Positions 33,028-41,916 of a stretch of 64,000 nucleotides of DNA are shown here, piece after piece. Every line of letters begins with the position of its first letter. Within the stretch, counting starts at the first letter, position 1. Position numbers and translations under genes: made by a program. Origin of the DNA: Bdellovibrio bacteriovorus. GTDB lineage: Bacteria > Bdellovibrionota > Bdellovibrionia > Bdellovibrionales > Bdellovibrionaceae. Under the pieces are notes generated by a model. That model was given only the letters and a program-made list of their open reading frames with translations. It was not told where the DNA came from and made no database searches. The stretch spans positions 1,736,001 through 1,800,000 of the forward strand of contig NZ_CP020946.1 in NCBI RefSeq assembly GCF_002208115.1, written 5' to 3'.

Positions 33028-34364
33028 AGGCTGACCTCCGCTGTGCGGGGGGCACTGGGAAGTTCGATGGTGATCTGGGTGAATTCATTTTCTTTGCTAA
33101 GAATCTGGAATGATCCGCGGTTTTTTTCAACATTCTGCTTGGCAATCCAAAGCCCCAGTCCGGTGCCTTCTCCGGGAGGTTTGGTCGTGTAAAATTCATC
33201 GCAGACATTAGGCAGGTGATTTTGAGGAATGCCGATACCATTGTCGCGAACAGTAAGACGACACAGGGTTTTGCCCGGAGTCAGTTCCACCTGCAGTTCC
33301 GGAACAAAGGAAGTGCGGTTTCGTTGGAATTTTTCATTCAGGGCGTACAGGGCGTTGTCGATGATATTGATAAACACACGCTCCATTGCAGGGGCATCCA
33401 CCAGTCGCGCCTGCACACGGGGGGTGATATTGATCTTTTGCACCAGGGCTGTTTTCAGGTCGATATCCGAGATAGACCGCAGGAACATATCCAGCGCTCT
33501 TTCAACCAAGGCGGAAAAATCAATCCATTCCGGTTCCTGACTGGTATCCTGGCGGGCTTGTTTCAGCATGTTGGTGATGATTTCGCTGGCGCGCACGCTG
33601 TGTTGTTGGATCATTTCCGCCGCGCGCAGATGCGATTCCTTGTCCAGGTCGTCATCCAGGAGCAGCTCTGAGGCGTTAATGATGATGTTTAACGGATTTT
33701 TCAGTTCGTGGGCGATGCCGAAAGTGATGCGCCCGATGGTTGCGAGCTTTTCCTGGGAGATCAACTGCTTTTGTGTGGCTTGCAGCGAGGCAAAGGCTTT
33801 TTGCAGTTCATTGGTGCGTTCATCCACCAGTCTTTCCAGGCTTTCATTGATTCTTTTCAATGAATCCTCAGCCGCCAGTCGGCGGTATTCAGTGCCAATG
33901 CGGGCTGCGAAAAATTCCACGATGGCAGTGGGTAATTCAGTACTTGCAAAAGGTTTGTCATCCATAATGACCAGGAGGCCGATCAAACGCCCGTCGGTGT
34001 GCAGGAACGGTGCGCCCAGATAGGACTGAACATTCATATCCTTGAGCATCTGGTCTTTGGGGAATTCCTGCTGCACGTTCATCGAATAGCAGGCCACACG
34101 GGTTCCGCAAAGAACCTGAGTGCAGGGTGTGTCCTCAAGACTATAGACGACATTGTCGGTGAATCCTTGATTTGCCCACAGAAAATCGGTCTGGATGGAC
34201 TTGCGTTCGGGTTCGATGGCGTGACCGACCATCACATACTTCACGTCCAGGGTGGTGGCCAGGCGATGCACGAGCTCGCGAATGTATTCTTTTCCAGAAA
34301 GCAACTGGTCGATATTGTAGATGTCCTTGATGACCTCCAAAGATTGCCGTGTGTTGCTTTCCAT
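33024..34364 (-). CDS. GAF-domain sensor histidine kinase (soluble)
   Basis: 446-residue cytoplasmic kinase with no membrane helix. N-terminal GAF domain (about 20-180, VQSYLGAPFLHTDGRLIGLLVIMD), coiled-coil linker, HisKA (FGIAHELKNPLNIII) and HATPase (FINIIDNALYAL, VRDNGIGIP, GEGTGLGLWIAKQ). Start is the ATG preceded by GGAGG; upstream in-frame codons exist but lack a site. It overlaps the receiver gene by ATGA, forming a kinase/receiver pair. GAF ligand (cyclic nucleotide, redox or light) unknown. Confidence 0.9.
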   Translation of the reverse strand: MESNTRQSLEVIKDIYNIDQLLSGKEYIRELVHRLATTLDVKYVMVGHAIEPERKSIQTDFLWANQGFTDNVVYSLEDTPCTQVLCGTRVACYSMNVQQEFPKDQMLKDMNVQSYLGAPFLHTDGRLIGLLVIMDDKPFASTELPTAIVEFFAARIGTEYRRLAAEDSLKRINESLERLVDERTNELQKAFASLQATQKQLISQEKLATIGRITFGIAHELKNPLNIIINASELLLDDDLDKESHLRAAEMIQQHSVRASEIITNMLKQARQDTSQEPEWIDFSALVERALDMFLRSISDIDLKTALVQKINITPRVQARLVDAPAMERVFINIIDNALYALNEKFQRNRTSFVPELQVELTPGKTLCRLTVRDNGIGIPQNHLPNVCDEFYTTKPPGEGTGLGLWIAKQNVEKNRGSFQILSKENEFTQITIELPSAPRTAEVSL

Positions 34365-34597
34365 AGCTGGCCTCCAGCCAGTCCATTTTATCACTCCCAT
34401 GAAAGAAAGATCGCTTTGGTCTGTGGGCCTGTTAAAAGTCATCCTGTTTTCCGGATTTCCGGACAGTTAATCCTGGATTTCAGATGCGCAAAAGAGCTTC
34501 GGCCGCGCCCTTTTGGCTTCTGATTGCATCTGGCAAGGCACATCCCTTGCTGATGGGGTTGAACATCGGAAATGAGTTTTTTCCAGAAAGGTCAGTT

Positions 34598-35083
34598 ATG
34601 AAAAAGTTAGTATTTTTGGTTATTGGATTGTTGGTGGCGGCGGGTGGGGCCGGTGCCCAAACTGCAAAGCCCTCTTTGGCTGAGCGAGCGCAGAAGCTGT
34701 CAGCTCATTTAAAGGCCGTGCAAGGTCAGTTGATCTATGCAGACCATGAGGAGGTTCGTGACAGTCTGGACCGCTTGGAATTGGTGTTGAGCCGTTATCA
34801 GAATTCAGAGGTGCGATCTGCCTTGGCTTGTATTTCTGATGGCAATGCGGATCTGTTTGAGCGCTTTAAACCTACGAATTTGGATACGGGTACTGTCTTT
34901 GGTGGAGGGACGTCGAAGAAAAACTGTGAGACTTTGATTGAGCAGGCAACAGAAAACTTTATGTGTGTTTCTGACGGCAACGCAGACCTTTTTGAAAAAT
35001 TCGTCCTGCACGACATAAAACGTGCGCGCAGTATCGGAGGAGGCACCACGCTAAAGAACTGTCTGGCCGCAATTCCCCGTTAA
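34598..35083 (+). CDS. Secreted protein with two Cys-bounded tandem repeats
   Basis: 161-residue exported protein (signal peptide ending near GAGA, residue 20). A helical segment follows (about 28-70), then two 45-residue repeats starting at Cys78 and Cys123. Each repeat has C-x-S-D-G-N-A-D-L-F-E-x-F, a variable middle, then a triple-Gly stretch with Thr and a closing K-N-C. The two copies differ at many silent positions, so the protein sequence has been conserved by selection. No family is recognised; the Asp/Asn-rich loop could bind Ca2+. The stop overlaps that of the exonuclease in TTAA. Confidence 0.75.
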   Translation: MKKLVFLVIGLLVAAGGAGAQTAKPSLAERAQKLSAHLKAVQGQLIYADHEEVRDSLDRLELVLSRYQNSEVRSALACISDGNADLFERFKPTNLDTGTVFGGGTSKKNCETLIEQATENFMCVSDGNADLFEKFVLHDIKRARSIGGGTTLKNCLAAIPR

Positions 35084-35967
35084 TTTTTAAACCCGTCCAC
35101 CAGCGCAATATCCCTAGTCATGCCACCGAAGGGGCCGCAATACACGGTCTCTTCAAGCCATTTGGTTTCATCCGGGACTTCGTCTTTGAAAATGATTTTG
35201 GACCAAAAACGATTGATGCTGTCCCAGTTGTAACCGCGACCCTTTAGATGGTCTTTTGATTCAAACGGCGCGGAAGTCGCAATCACATGAGTCATCGGAC
35301 GGCGGGCATTGTTGATCAATTCAAAAAGATAAGGTTTCTGGGTTTCTGCATCCGGCAGGCTTAGCAGATAAAGCAAAGCATCCACGTCGTTGATCGCACG
35401 GTGGGAATCCGTGAAGAAGCCGTGATAGATATTCAACAGCTCCAGTTTCGGACTGGTAAAGCCCTTGTCGGACCATTCCACTTGTTTGAAGGAACATGCC
35501 CACACGCGCTCGGCAGAGGTTTTGGATCTGCGATCGATGAAGGGACGGTCAAACTTCGCGTTGTGCGCGATAATCAATTGGCATTCATTTAAAAGCGCAT
35601 CCACAGCAGTCCAGTCAATGTGCTTTCCGGCGACCATTTCGTCAGTGATCCCGGTCAAAGCCTGGATTTCTGCACTGATAGGCTTCCCCGGATCCTGGAA
35701 GCTGGAGTAAGACTTCGTAACGGCCAGGACTTCCCCGGTGTTTTTATTGAACAGGAACTGGCGAATGCCGATTTCGATGATGGTGTCCTCGGCCTGGTTC
35801 AGGCCAGTGGTCTCGACGTCCAAAATGGCGGCAACGCGAACGATATCGGCGTTATCCCGAACCCAGGTCGTGGTCGCATAAGGGGGCGTGTTTAGTTTGC
35901 AGTCCTCAAGGTGTTTGAGGGTGACTGACTTACCGTCTGCTGATTTGCCGATCCAACGAAATGCCAA
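35080..35967 (-). CDS. DEDDh 3'-5' exonuclease (DnaQ-like)
   Basis: 295-residue nuclease of the DNA polymerase III epsilon/RNase T type. All motifs are present: Exo I ILDVETTGL (Asp and Glu), Exo II IAHNAKFD, and Exo III HRAINDVDALLYLL (His and Asp). A C-terminal domain of about 100 residues (from about 200, with THVIATSAPFESKDHLKGRG) is shared by several stand-alone proofreading-like exonucleases. Start is TTG at 35967, seven bases after AAGGAG; further upstream no site exists. It could act in DNA repair or DNA salvage; a polymerase gene is not adjacent. Confidence 0.87.
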   Translation of the reverse strand: MAFRWIGKSADGKSVTLKHLEDCKLNTPPYATTTWVRDNADIVRVAAILDVETTGLNQAEDTIIEIGIRQFLFNKNTGEVLAVTKSYSSFQDPGKPISAEIQALTGITDEMVAGKHIDWTAVDALLNECQLIIAHNAKFDRPFIDRRSKTSAERVWACSFKQVEWSDKGFTSPKLELLNIYHGFFTDSHRAINDVDALLYLLSLPDAETQKPYLFELINNARRPMTHVIATSAPFESKDHLKGRGYNWDSINRFWSKIIFKDEVPDETKWLEETVYCGPFGGMTRDIALVDGFKN

Positions 35968-36105
35968 GGGACAACTCCTTAAAAATCGGCCCATTTTAGA
36001 GGGAGCCCCGTCCACTTGTCACGGAGGGCCTGAGGCGAAGCGATGCGGCGAAAGTCTGAAGTCGCCCGAATTGACTTTTTTAAGCCGGGCGTAAAGACTT
36101 TTAGT

Positions 36106-36720
36106 ATGAGTTTGGAAAAAGTATTGATTATTGATGACCATCCGATTGTCCGCGCCGGTTTGAAAACCGAAGTAGAGCGTCTTTCTGACACCTTCACGGT
36201 TGTCGGAGAGGCTGAAGAAGCCGTCCGCGCTCTGCAGATGATTCAAACTGAAAATCCCTCAGTGATTTTACTGGATCACCATTTGCGTGGCTCCAGTGGT
36301 TTTGAGGTTTTGGAATTCATCCGCAAATTCAATGCTTCTATTCGTGTGATTGTGTTTACGCAATCTCTTGAATCCGCTATTTTGAAAACCTACTGGAACT
36401 CCCCGGTGGTGGCGATTGTCAGCAAGGGGTCCTATATCGAGGATGTTCCAAAGGCATTGCTGGCATTGAAAAACGGGGACCGCTTCCTTTCTGAAAATAT
36501 CCGTCAGGCCATTGATAAAGCCGGCGTCGAAGTTCTGACCAAGCGAGAGATCGAAGTGGCAAGAATGGTTGCTACAGGCCGTTCGAATAAAGAGATCGCT
36601 GAAGCTTTGGGTTGTTCTGATCAGACTATCAAAACTCACAAGACAAACATCATGACCAAGCTGGGTGTGAATACCTCTGTGGAAGTTGCCATGTGGGTGA
36701 CGAAGCAGGGTCTATCTTAA
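36106..36720 (+). CDS. NarL/FixJ-type response regulator
   Basis: 204-residue regulator. The receiver (about 1-120) has IIDDHPIVRAGL, phospho-acceptor Asp in ILLDHHLRGSSGFEV, VFTQS in place of the usual switch Thr/Ser loop, and Lys in IVSKGSY. The C-terminal LuxR HTH (about 143-198) has LTKREIEVARMVATGRSNKEI and CSDQTIKTHKTNIMTKLG. No kinase is adjacent. Its 3' end overlaps the RNase HI gene by 28 bases, suggesting co-transcription by chance of order rather than shared function. Confidence 0.9.
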   Translation: MSLEKVLIIDDHPIVRAGLKTEVERLSDTFTVVGEAEEAVRALQMIQTENPSVILLDHHLRGSSGFEVLEFIRKFNASIRVIVFTQSLESAILKTYWNSPVVAIVSKGSYIEDVPKALLALKNGDRFLSENIRQAIDKAGVEVLTKREIEVARMVATGRSNKEIAEALGCSDQTIKTHKTNIMTKLGVNTSVEVAMWVTKQGLS

Positions 36721-37187
36721 AAACTTTAAAAGCATTCAATCAAATACTGCGCAGGCTCTTTCTGCCGCGCTTTGAAGTTTACACTGACGGCAGTGTTAAG
36801 CATGGGCGAGGTTCCTGGGCCTATGTGATCGTTCGCCGTAACCGTGTGCTTCGCGAAGCCAGCGGGGCGTGTTTAAGGCCCACCAACAATCAAATGGAAT
36901 TTCAGGCGGCTATCGAAGCCCTGTCGTCTTTGCCGGTAAAGTCCCGCATCGATCTTTATACTGACTCTCGTGTATTGATTGAAACCCTGAAAAAGGTCCC
37001 GGAGTGGAAAACGCTGGGCTGGATGAAGTCGCGAGGTCAGGCGATTCCGCAGGTCAGTCAGTTAAAGGAACTGGATCGGTTGCTGGCGGTGCGGGAAGTT
37101 CAATGGAAATGGGTCAAAGCGCACTCGGGAATTAAGCACAACGAACGATGTGATCTGCTTTGCATACAGGCGCGGTCTGGGTCCTGA
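36693..37187 (+). CDS. rnhA: Ribonuclease HI
   Basis: 164-residue endonuclease that cuts the RNA strand of RNA-DNA hybrids. Catalytic residues are present in order: Asp in VYTDGS, Glu in NNQMEFQAA, Asp in LYTDSR and the last Asp in HNERCDLLC. The basic handle region is reduced. The start is a GTG within the preceding regulator gene (28-base overlap); the first 27 residues are basic and not part of the usual fold. Together with RNase HII at 51546 the cell has both types. Confidence 0.88.
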   Translation: MGDEAGSILKTLKAFNQILRRLFLPRFEVYTDGSVKHGRGSWAYVIVRRNRVLREASGACLRPTNNQMEFQAAIEALSSLPVKSRIDLYTDSRVLIETLKKVPEWKTLGWMKSRGQAIPQVSQLKELDRLLAVREVQWKWVKAHSGIKHNERCDLLCIQARSGS

Positions 37188-37223
37188 GTTGACTTGAGGC
37201 CGGGTCGAGGTCATCATAAATTC

Positions 37224-37721
37224 ATGCTTAAATCCAAAATCATCCTGGTGTTGTCTTTGTGTACTTTGTTTGCGGCTTGTTCTCCGATGAGTTCGATGAC
37301 GGCAAGCAAGCGTGATGCGGAATTTTATGGTCGCTTCGTAAACCCTGCAGATCAAATGGCGAGCGCTCCGGAAAAGCTGGATCAGGTCAAGCTTCTTGAA
37401 ACAGGTTCTGAGTACCCAATGCGTATGGCTTTGTTCACCAATGGAAAATTCTACTATCAGGTGGACAAGCTGGGGGACGGACAGGGACTGTGGGATGTGA
37501 CGGACGGAGTTTTGCGTCTTAGAGCGATCCGCCCGTTGTTTGATATGCACTTGTTTGTATCCGGGGCTCAGGCTGACGGGGATGAAACCGTGATTCGTTT
37601 CATCGATCGCCACGGATTTAATTCAATCAAGATCCAGTTGCGCGATCCAGAGCTGATGAAGCAGCAGGGGGTTGTTCCTCCGGCGCTGCCGCTTTATCAG
37701 GCTTCTGAAAAAGATATCTAG
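37224..37721 (+). CDS. Lipoprotein, unknown function
   Basis: 165-residue protein with signal peptide and lipobox LFAAC (Cys about 19), so lipid-anchored. The mature part has no recognised domain; it is rich in beta segments (for example RMALFTNGKFYYQV and VSGAQADGDETVIRF). Start ATG at 37224, 37 bases after RNase HI. It overlaps the convergent slyX-type gene by the stop tetramer CTAG. Confidence 0.72.
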   Translation: MLKSKIILVLSLCTLFAACSPMSSMTASKRDAEFYGRFVNPADQMASAPEKLDQVKLLETGSEYPMRMALFTNGKFYYQVDKLGDGQGLWDVTDGVLRLRAIRPLFDMHLFVSGAQADGDETVIRFIDRHGFNSIKIQLRDPELMKQQGVVPPALPLYQASEKDI

Positions 37722-37924
37722 TAGTGAGGCGGCTTTTCATTGCCGCGAATCTCATCACCCTCTGTTCCCAGAACTTCCTTCAGACGGCTGGTCAGACCCT
37801 GCAGAAGGGTCTCCAGTTTGTCGATGGTCTTTTGTTGTTCGTAAAGCACGTGGTGCAGTTCTTCCAGTTTTTGTTCCTGGTGAGTCAGTTTGATTTCAAG
37901 GTCCACGAATCTTTCTTCGCTCAT
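37718..37924 (-). CDS. slyX: SlyX-like protein
   Basis: 68-residue coiled-coil protein matching SlyX: heptad-rich N-terminal half (LEIKLTHQEQKLEELHHVL) and the characteristic C-terminal PPHY. It probably forms a short homodimeric coiled coil; the function of SlyX remains unclear. It lies 10 bases downstream of the ChaA-type antiporter on the same strand, likely in one operon. Its stop overlaps the lipoprotein stop. Confidence 0.82.
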   Translation of the reverse strand: MSEERFVDLEIKLTHQEQKLEELHHVLYEQQKTIDKLETLLQGLTSRLKEVLGTEGDEIRGNEKPPHY

Positions 37925-37934
37925 AAAAAACCTC

Positions 37935-39050
37935 TTAAGGGATAAAGGACATCACAAAGTAAGTTAATAGAATCACGCCGTGCACGGCGCCCTGAAGCAG
38001 GGTCGCTTTGCCTGTTCCCAGAGTGATTGTGCCGGCCATGAACGTCATGATCAGAAACACCATGTTTTTCGGGTCAAGACCCAGCATCAGTGTCTGGTTT
38101 GTGTAAAGGCAGAAAGCGATCACCGTCGGAATCGTCAGCGCAATACTGGCGATGCCGGAACCCAGCGCCAGATTCAAGCTTGTTTGCAGGCGGTTGGCGC
38201 GAGCGGCGTTGATGGCGGCCCAGGTCTCAGGCAAAAGCACGATGGCTGCAATCAGCAGACCCACCATCGATTTCGGAGCCCCGACATAATCCACGCCCTG
38301 TTCGATCAAAGGTGAAATCATTTTTGCCAGGCCAATCACCGCGATCAGGCTGACTGACAGGGAAATAAAACTCAGCCACGCGTCGGTCGTGGTGATTTCA
38401 TGGGTGGAGTCGATGGGTGAAATGTCACTTTTGGTATCCACAGCTTCGAAGTATGTTTTGTGTGTGGTCGTTTGGAAAAGAATGAACAGAAGGTATAGGA
38501 CCACACAGATGATACCGATGAAGATCATTTGGGGCGGGTTGTAAGTGCCTGCCGCTGTTGTGGTGGTGAAGTTTGGAAGCACGAACACCAAAAGTGCCAG
38601 GGTCATCAAAACGACCATCAGACTTTTAGAGCCTTGAACCTGGAACTCCTGCTCTTTGTACTTCATACCGCCCAGGATCAGGCACAGGGCCACCATCCCG
38701 TTGGTGATGATCATCACCGCAGCAAACACGGTGTCACGGGCCAAGACGGCAGAATCAGCGCTAACGGTGGATTGATTCATCAATGACACAATCAAACCAA
38801 CTTCGATAATGGTCACGCAAAGGGCAAGGACCAGGGTGCCCAGGCCTTCGCCGATCTTGTGCGCGATCACTTCGGCGTGGTGGACCGAGGACATGACAGC
38901 AACGCCCAGGAAAACGGCGGCTGTGATCGAAACCCATAGATTGTCCGTGGCGAAGATACTGGAAAGCAGGAATACAACAAAACTTAAAGAAGAGACCAAG
39001 TGCTGGGGTTCCAGTCCTTTACGGATGAATTGGGCTGCGCTCATGATCAT
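37935..39050 (-). CDS. chaA: Ca2+/H+ antiporter, ChaA type
   Basis: 371-residue membrane protein of the CaCA superfamily with two homologous halves. Conserved blocks: HHAEVIAHKIGEGLGTLVLAL, the Glu-bearing VTIIEVGLIVSL, ARDTVFAAVMIITNGMVALCLILGG, and in the second half VGLLIAAIVLLPETWAAINAAR with its essential Glu. About 10-11 helices. ChaA exports Ca2+ (or Na+/K+) against protons at alkaline pH. It runs in one direction with slyX. The gap of 225 bases upstream is AT-rich and should hold its promoter. Confidence 0.9.
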   Translation of the reverse strand: MIMSAAQFIRKGLEPQHLVSSLSFVVFLLSSIFATDNLWVSITAAVFLGVAVMSSVHHAEVIAHKIGEGLGTLVLALCVTIIEVGLIVSLMNQSTVSADSAVLARDTVFAAVMIITNGMVALCLILGGMKYKEQEFQVQGSKSLMVVLMTLALLVFVLPNFTTTTAAGTYNPPQMIFIGIICVVLYLLFILFQTTTHKTYFEAVDTKSDISPIDSTHEITTTDAWLSFISLSVSLIAVIGLAKMISPLIEQGVDYVGAPKSMVGLLIAAIVLLPETWAAINAARANRLQTSLNLALGSGIASIALTIPTVIAFCLYTNQTLMLGLDPKNMVFLIMTFMAGTITLGTGKATLLQGAVHGVILLTYFVMSFIP

Positions 39051-39275
39051 AGATGTCCTCCTGTTAAGTGTTGAATAAAAGCCTTAGAACGGGAGAGTCC
39101 TTGTGCGCAAGTATAAATCCAAAATAATCCAAGAAATTAACTATTTGAGAACGATAATGCCCGATATGTGGGCAGATATTTCCGGGCCTGATAAATAGTG
39201 AGAGATTTCCTAAAAAATCACAACGGCATTGACCTAAATCATGAAATCCCCGAAATCATTTACTGAGGAGTTCTT

Positions 39276-39569
39276 ATGAAGCAGTTGTTCTTGGTTTTGG
39301 TGGTGGTATTTGGGTTTGCGGGAAACGCACTGGCGTTCGATTGCAGCGATAGAGTTCTGCGCTTTCCGATGAGCGAAATCACGCGCAAGGTGCAAGTAAA
39401 TCCAGAGGCTGCGGACACGCTGGAAGGTATTCATCTGTATTGGATCGCTTGGGAAAGTTATCCCGAAGCTATCGAAGTGACTCAAGCGGCATTGGCCTGC
39501 CTGGAAAGTCAGGGTGTCATGGAGCAATTCCGTATTGCGAATCGAGTGCTGTGGAGACGTGCTCGCTAG
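39276..39569 (+). CDS. Small secreted protein, unknown
   Basis: 97-residue exported protein: signal peptide ending at ALA (residue about 20), then 77 residues with two Cys (FDCSDR and LACLES), which may pair. The mature part is mostly helical and acidic in the middle, basic at the end (NRVLWRRAR). A ribosome site (GAGGAG) precedes the ATG. Not recognised. A bidirectional terminator follows. Confidence 0.7.
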   Translation: MKQLFLVLVVVFGFAGNALAFDCSDRVLRFPMSEITRKVQVNPEAADTLEGIHLYWIAWESYPEAIEVTQAALACLESQGVMEQFRIANRVLWRRAR

Positions 39570-39595
39570 AGCTTAAAGTAAAGGCCTAGAAATGG

Positions 39596-39628
39596 AAAAG
39601 GCCCGATGGTTTACCATCGAGCCTTTAT
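39596..39628. terminator. Bidirectional terminator between small secreted gene and tRNA
   Basis: GGCCCGATGGT and ACCATCGAGCC form an 11-pair stem (one mismatch) over a TT loop, with AAAA before it and TTTATT after it. It ends the small secreted gene (plus) and the tRNA-fMet transcript (minus). Confidence 0.85.
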
Positions 39629-39705
<77 letters not shown>

Positions 39706-39718
39706 ACAAGGAAACATA

Positions 39719-39747
39719 GGTATAGGTGCAAAGCGCCGAGGGGTCAA
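39719..39747 (-). promoter_or_regulatory. Sigma-70 type promoter of tRNA-fMet
   Basis: On the minus strand TTGACC (-35, 39742-39747) and TATACC (-10, 39719-39724) are separated by 17 bases; the mature tRNA starts about 13 bases downstream of the -10. AT-rich DNA directly upstream (39754-39775) may act as an UP element. Confidence 0.75.
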
Positions 39748-39753
39748 CCCCTC
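39738..39753. repeat. Palindrome GAGGGG-TCAA-CCCCTC overlapping the tRNA -35 element
   Basis: Perfect six-base arms with a four-base centre; the -35 hexamer TTGACC lies inside it. It is suited to be an operator or a hairpin that ends transcription arriving from upstream. Confidence 0.55.
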
Positions 39754-39842
39754 ATTATTAATAATTGTAATATAGCACCACGTATCATTGTCAGTGCTCG
39801 CATTTCATGGTTCAGTTCGACTGTGTTGCAGGAGACGTGAAT

Positions 39843-40811
39843 ATGAATGCGAAAAACTTGCTAAAAATTCTGGGAATCAGCTTTGTTATCTCCGCAGTAG
39901 GTCTGCTGGGTTTCTTGTTCTGGGGTCTTTCCAAACTTCCCTCAGCTTCTGATCTGAAAAAAGCGCTGACTCCACCTGCTTTACAAAAATCTGCTCATGC
40001 AAACAGCACTGAATCTGCGAAACCGTTAGCTGCAAGCAATTCTGAGGCATCTGTCGCGGCGGCCGATTCATCACCTGCGCCGACGCCTCCTCCAGCCCTG
40101 AGTGCGCGTGAAAAGCTGGCGCAGGACACAGTGGATGTGTTGCTGAAGGATTTTGCTGATCCTCGCAAACCACTTGTGGATGGGTGCCGCAATCTTGAAA
40201 AAGCAGCACAGAGCGGGCTTTTGCGTGATCCGCAAAATGCCTCGGCGAAATACTTCTTTAGCAGCTTGTCGGATGGGAATCATGATCCGATGGTTGAAAC
40301 CGCAGCGCCGATCCTGCGCTTTATTTTCCGTGCACCAGGTATGGAGCAAGTCGTGGAACAGATCATGAGTGCGGATGCACAGAACGATCAGGGGCTGCTG
40401 AAAAAAGCCGAGTTTTACTATGAGATCTATCGCGCGGGCGATTACCTGCAGAAGCACACTTCGGAAATGGATCAGATTCTGCAAAAAAGCTATAACATGC
40501 ACTATCTGGCGCGCGCGGTGGCGGCAAAGCCGGAACTGGCCAAGGACTCTGCGACTTTGGATTTCTGCGATCAGATGGAAAAGAATATCAATGCGGGCGG
40601 TGAATTCGATGCTGATGAAGCGGCATCAGAGATGTCGAAGTTTTTGGATAGCGCCGGGCTTGATGCCAAAGCGATTGGTTATGATCCAGCTTATCGTTCC
40701 AAAGTGAAAGTGCAATTCAACAGCACCCGTGTGGGGGTGAATGATTCCTGGGTTGTCAGTTTGTTTGCCCGGGATATTGAGAGGGCTCAGAAAGCCCCCT
40801 CAGGAAAATAG
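39843..40811 (+). CDS. Membrane-anchored protein of unknown function
   Basis: 322-residue protein with one N-terminal membrane helix (about 8-30), a Ser/Ala/Pro-rich linker (about 40-85) and a helical, acidic domain (about 90-315). The start is the ATG after AGGAGA; a GTG two codons earlier is possible. No family is recognised. The layout (anchor, flexible linker, soluble domain) suggests a periplasmic protein tethered to the inner membrane. Confidence 0.7.
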   Translation: MNAKNLLKILGISFVISAVGLLGFLFWGLSKLPSASDLKKALTPPALQKSAHANSTESAKPLAASNSEASVAAADSSPAPTPPPALSAREKLAQDTVDVLLKDFADPRKPLVDGCRNLEKAAQSGLLRDPQNASAKYFFSSLSDGNHDPMVETAAPILRFIFRAPGMEQVVEQIMSADAQNDQGLLKKAEFYYEIYRAGDYLQKHTSEMDQILQKSYNMHYLARAVAAKPELAKDSATLDFCDQMEKNINAGGEFDADEAASEMSKFLDSAGLDAKAIGYDPAYRSKVKVQFNSTRVGVNDSWVVSLFARDIERAQKAPSGK

Positions 40812-40863
40812 ATAGCTACTCCAGCTTTCGCGACTGCCGTCGCTACAGCACTGTGGCTGGCGC

Positions 40864-41916
40864 CTACTCAGCAGTTTCTTTGGTGGAGCGGGTTTCTGCT
40901 TCGCCGTTTTTATTCAAGGAAATGTACTTTGTGCGAGTCACGCGAATCTGCGGCAACGCAGACGGGTCCTTGCCTTCAGCCTTCATTTTTTCGATTTCAA
41001 ATGGCACCAGTTGTTTTTGACCTTTGCGGGCCGGATGTTTTTCCAACTGGTAAGCACAGTTCTTGGAACAAGTGTCTTTTGCGTAGTCCACTTTGATGCA
41101 GTCTTCGCAGATCAATTCATGGGCGTCACAGCGCTTGCATTCAATTTTGATCGTGGAAGGCTGACCGCAGTGCGGGCACAGGCCGAATTTGGTGGTCGGC
41201 TGCAGGTTCTGATCCACGGCCACGCGGTGGTCAAAGACGAAGCACTCACCCTCGAACTGATCGTTCGGATATTCTTTCATGTAATTCAGAATACCGCCAT
41301 CCAGTTGGAAGACGTTGTTATAGCCCTTGTCCTGAAGCTCCAGAATGCCTTTTTCACAGCGAATGCCGCCGGTGCAGAAGATCAGCATCTTTTTGTCTTT
41401 CGGAATGCCTTGAGATTCAATGTACTGCGGGAACTCCGTGAACTTTTCAATGTTCGGGTTCAGCGCGCCCTTGAAGGTGCCGATTTTGTATTCGTACCAG
41501 TTGCGCGTGTCGATCATCACATAGTCAGTTTCTTCTTTCATGACCTTGTTCCACTCGGTCGGGGACAGGTGATGATTGACGCCTTCCGGAGGCATCACGC
41601 CAGGAATGCCCGTGGTCACGATTTCATTGCGGACTTTGACTTTGAATCGACGGAACGGAGACTTCGTGGATTCAGAATCTTTGAAGAACTGATCCGGAGA
41701 ATTAAAGTACTCGCGGATAAAGGTTTTCCAGGCCTCGAAGGATTCTTTAGTGGAAGCTGCGCAGGTTGAGTTGTAACCCTCATCGCCCAGGATCACGAGT
41801 CCTTTGACGTTAAGTTCTTCCGCTTTGTCTTCCAGAGCTTTTTGGATGGCTGGCAGATCCGCCAGTTTGGTAAAACGATAATAAGCCGTAACATAATAGT
41901 TCAGCGATTCAGACAT
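40864..41916 (-). CDS. trhO: tRNA uridine hydroxylase TrhO (rhodanese family)
   Basis: 350-residue enzyme matching TrhO/YceA (UPF0176), which hydroxylates U34 of tRNAs toward ho5U. N-terminal segment YYRFTKL and GEEGYN-type loop (here GDEGYNSTCAAS), central rhodanese domain with catalytic Cys in IFCTGGIRCEK and preceding VMIDTRNWYEYKIGTFKGAL, and a C-terminal Cys-rich zinc-like region (CPHCGQ, CKRCDAHELICEDC). Start MSESL is the ATG with AAGGTGACAC upstream; the frame continues upstream without a site. Confidence 0.9.
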   Translation of the reverse strand: MSESLNYYVTAYYRFTKLADLPAIQKALEDKAEELNVKGLVILGDEGYNSTCAASTKESFEAWKTFIREYFNSPDQFFKDSESTKSPFRRFKVKVRNEIVTTGIPGVMPPEGVNHHLSPTEWNKVMKEETDYVMIDTRNWYEYKIGTFKGALNPNIEKFTEFPQYIESQGIPKDKKMLIFCTGGIRCEKGILELQDKGYNNVFQLDGGILNYMKEYPNDQFEGECFVFDHRVAVDQNLQPTTKFGLCPHCGQPSTIKIECKRCDAHELICEDCIKVDYAKDTCSKNCAYQLEKHPARKGQKQLVPFEIEKMKAEGKDPSALPQIRVTRTKYISLNKNGEAETRSTKETAE

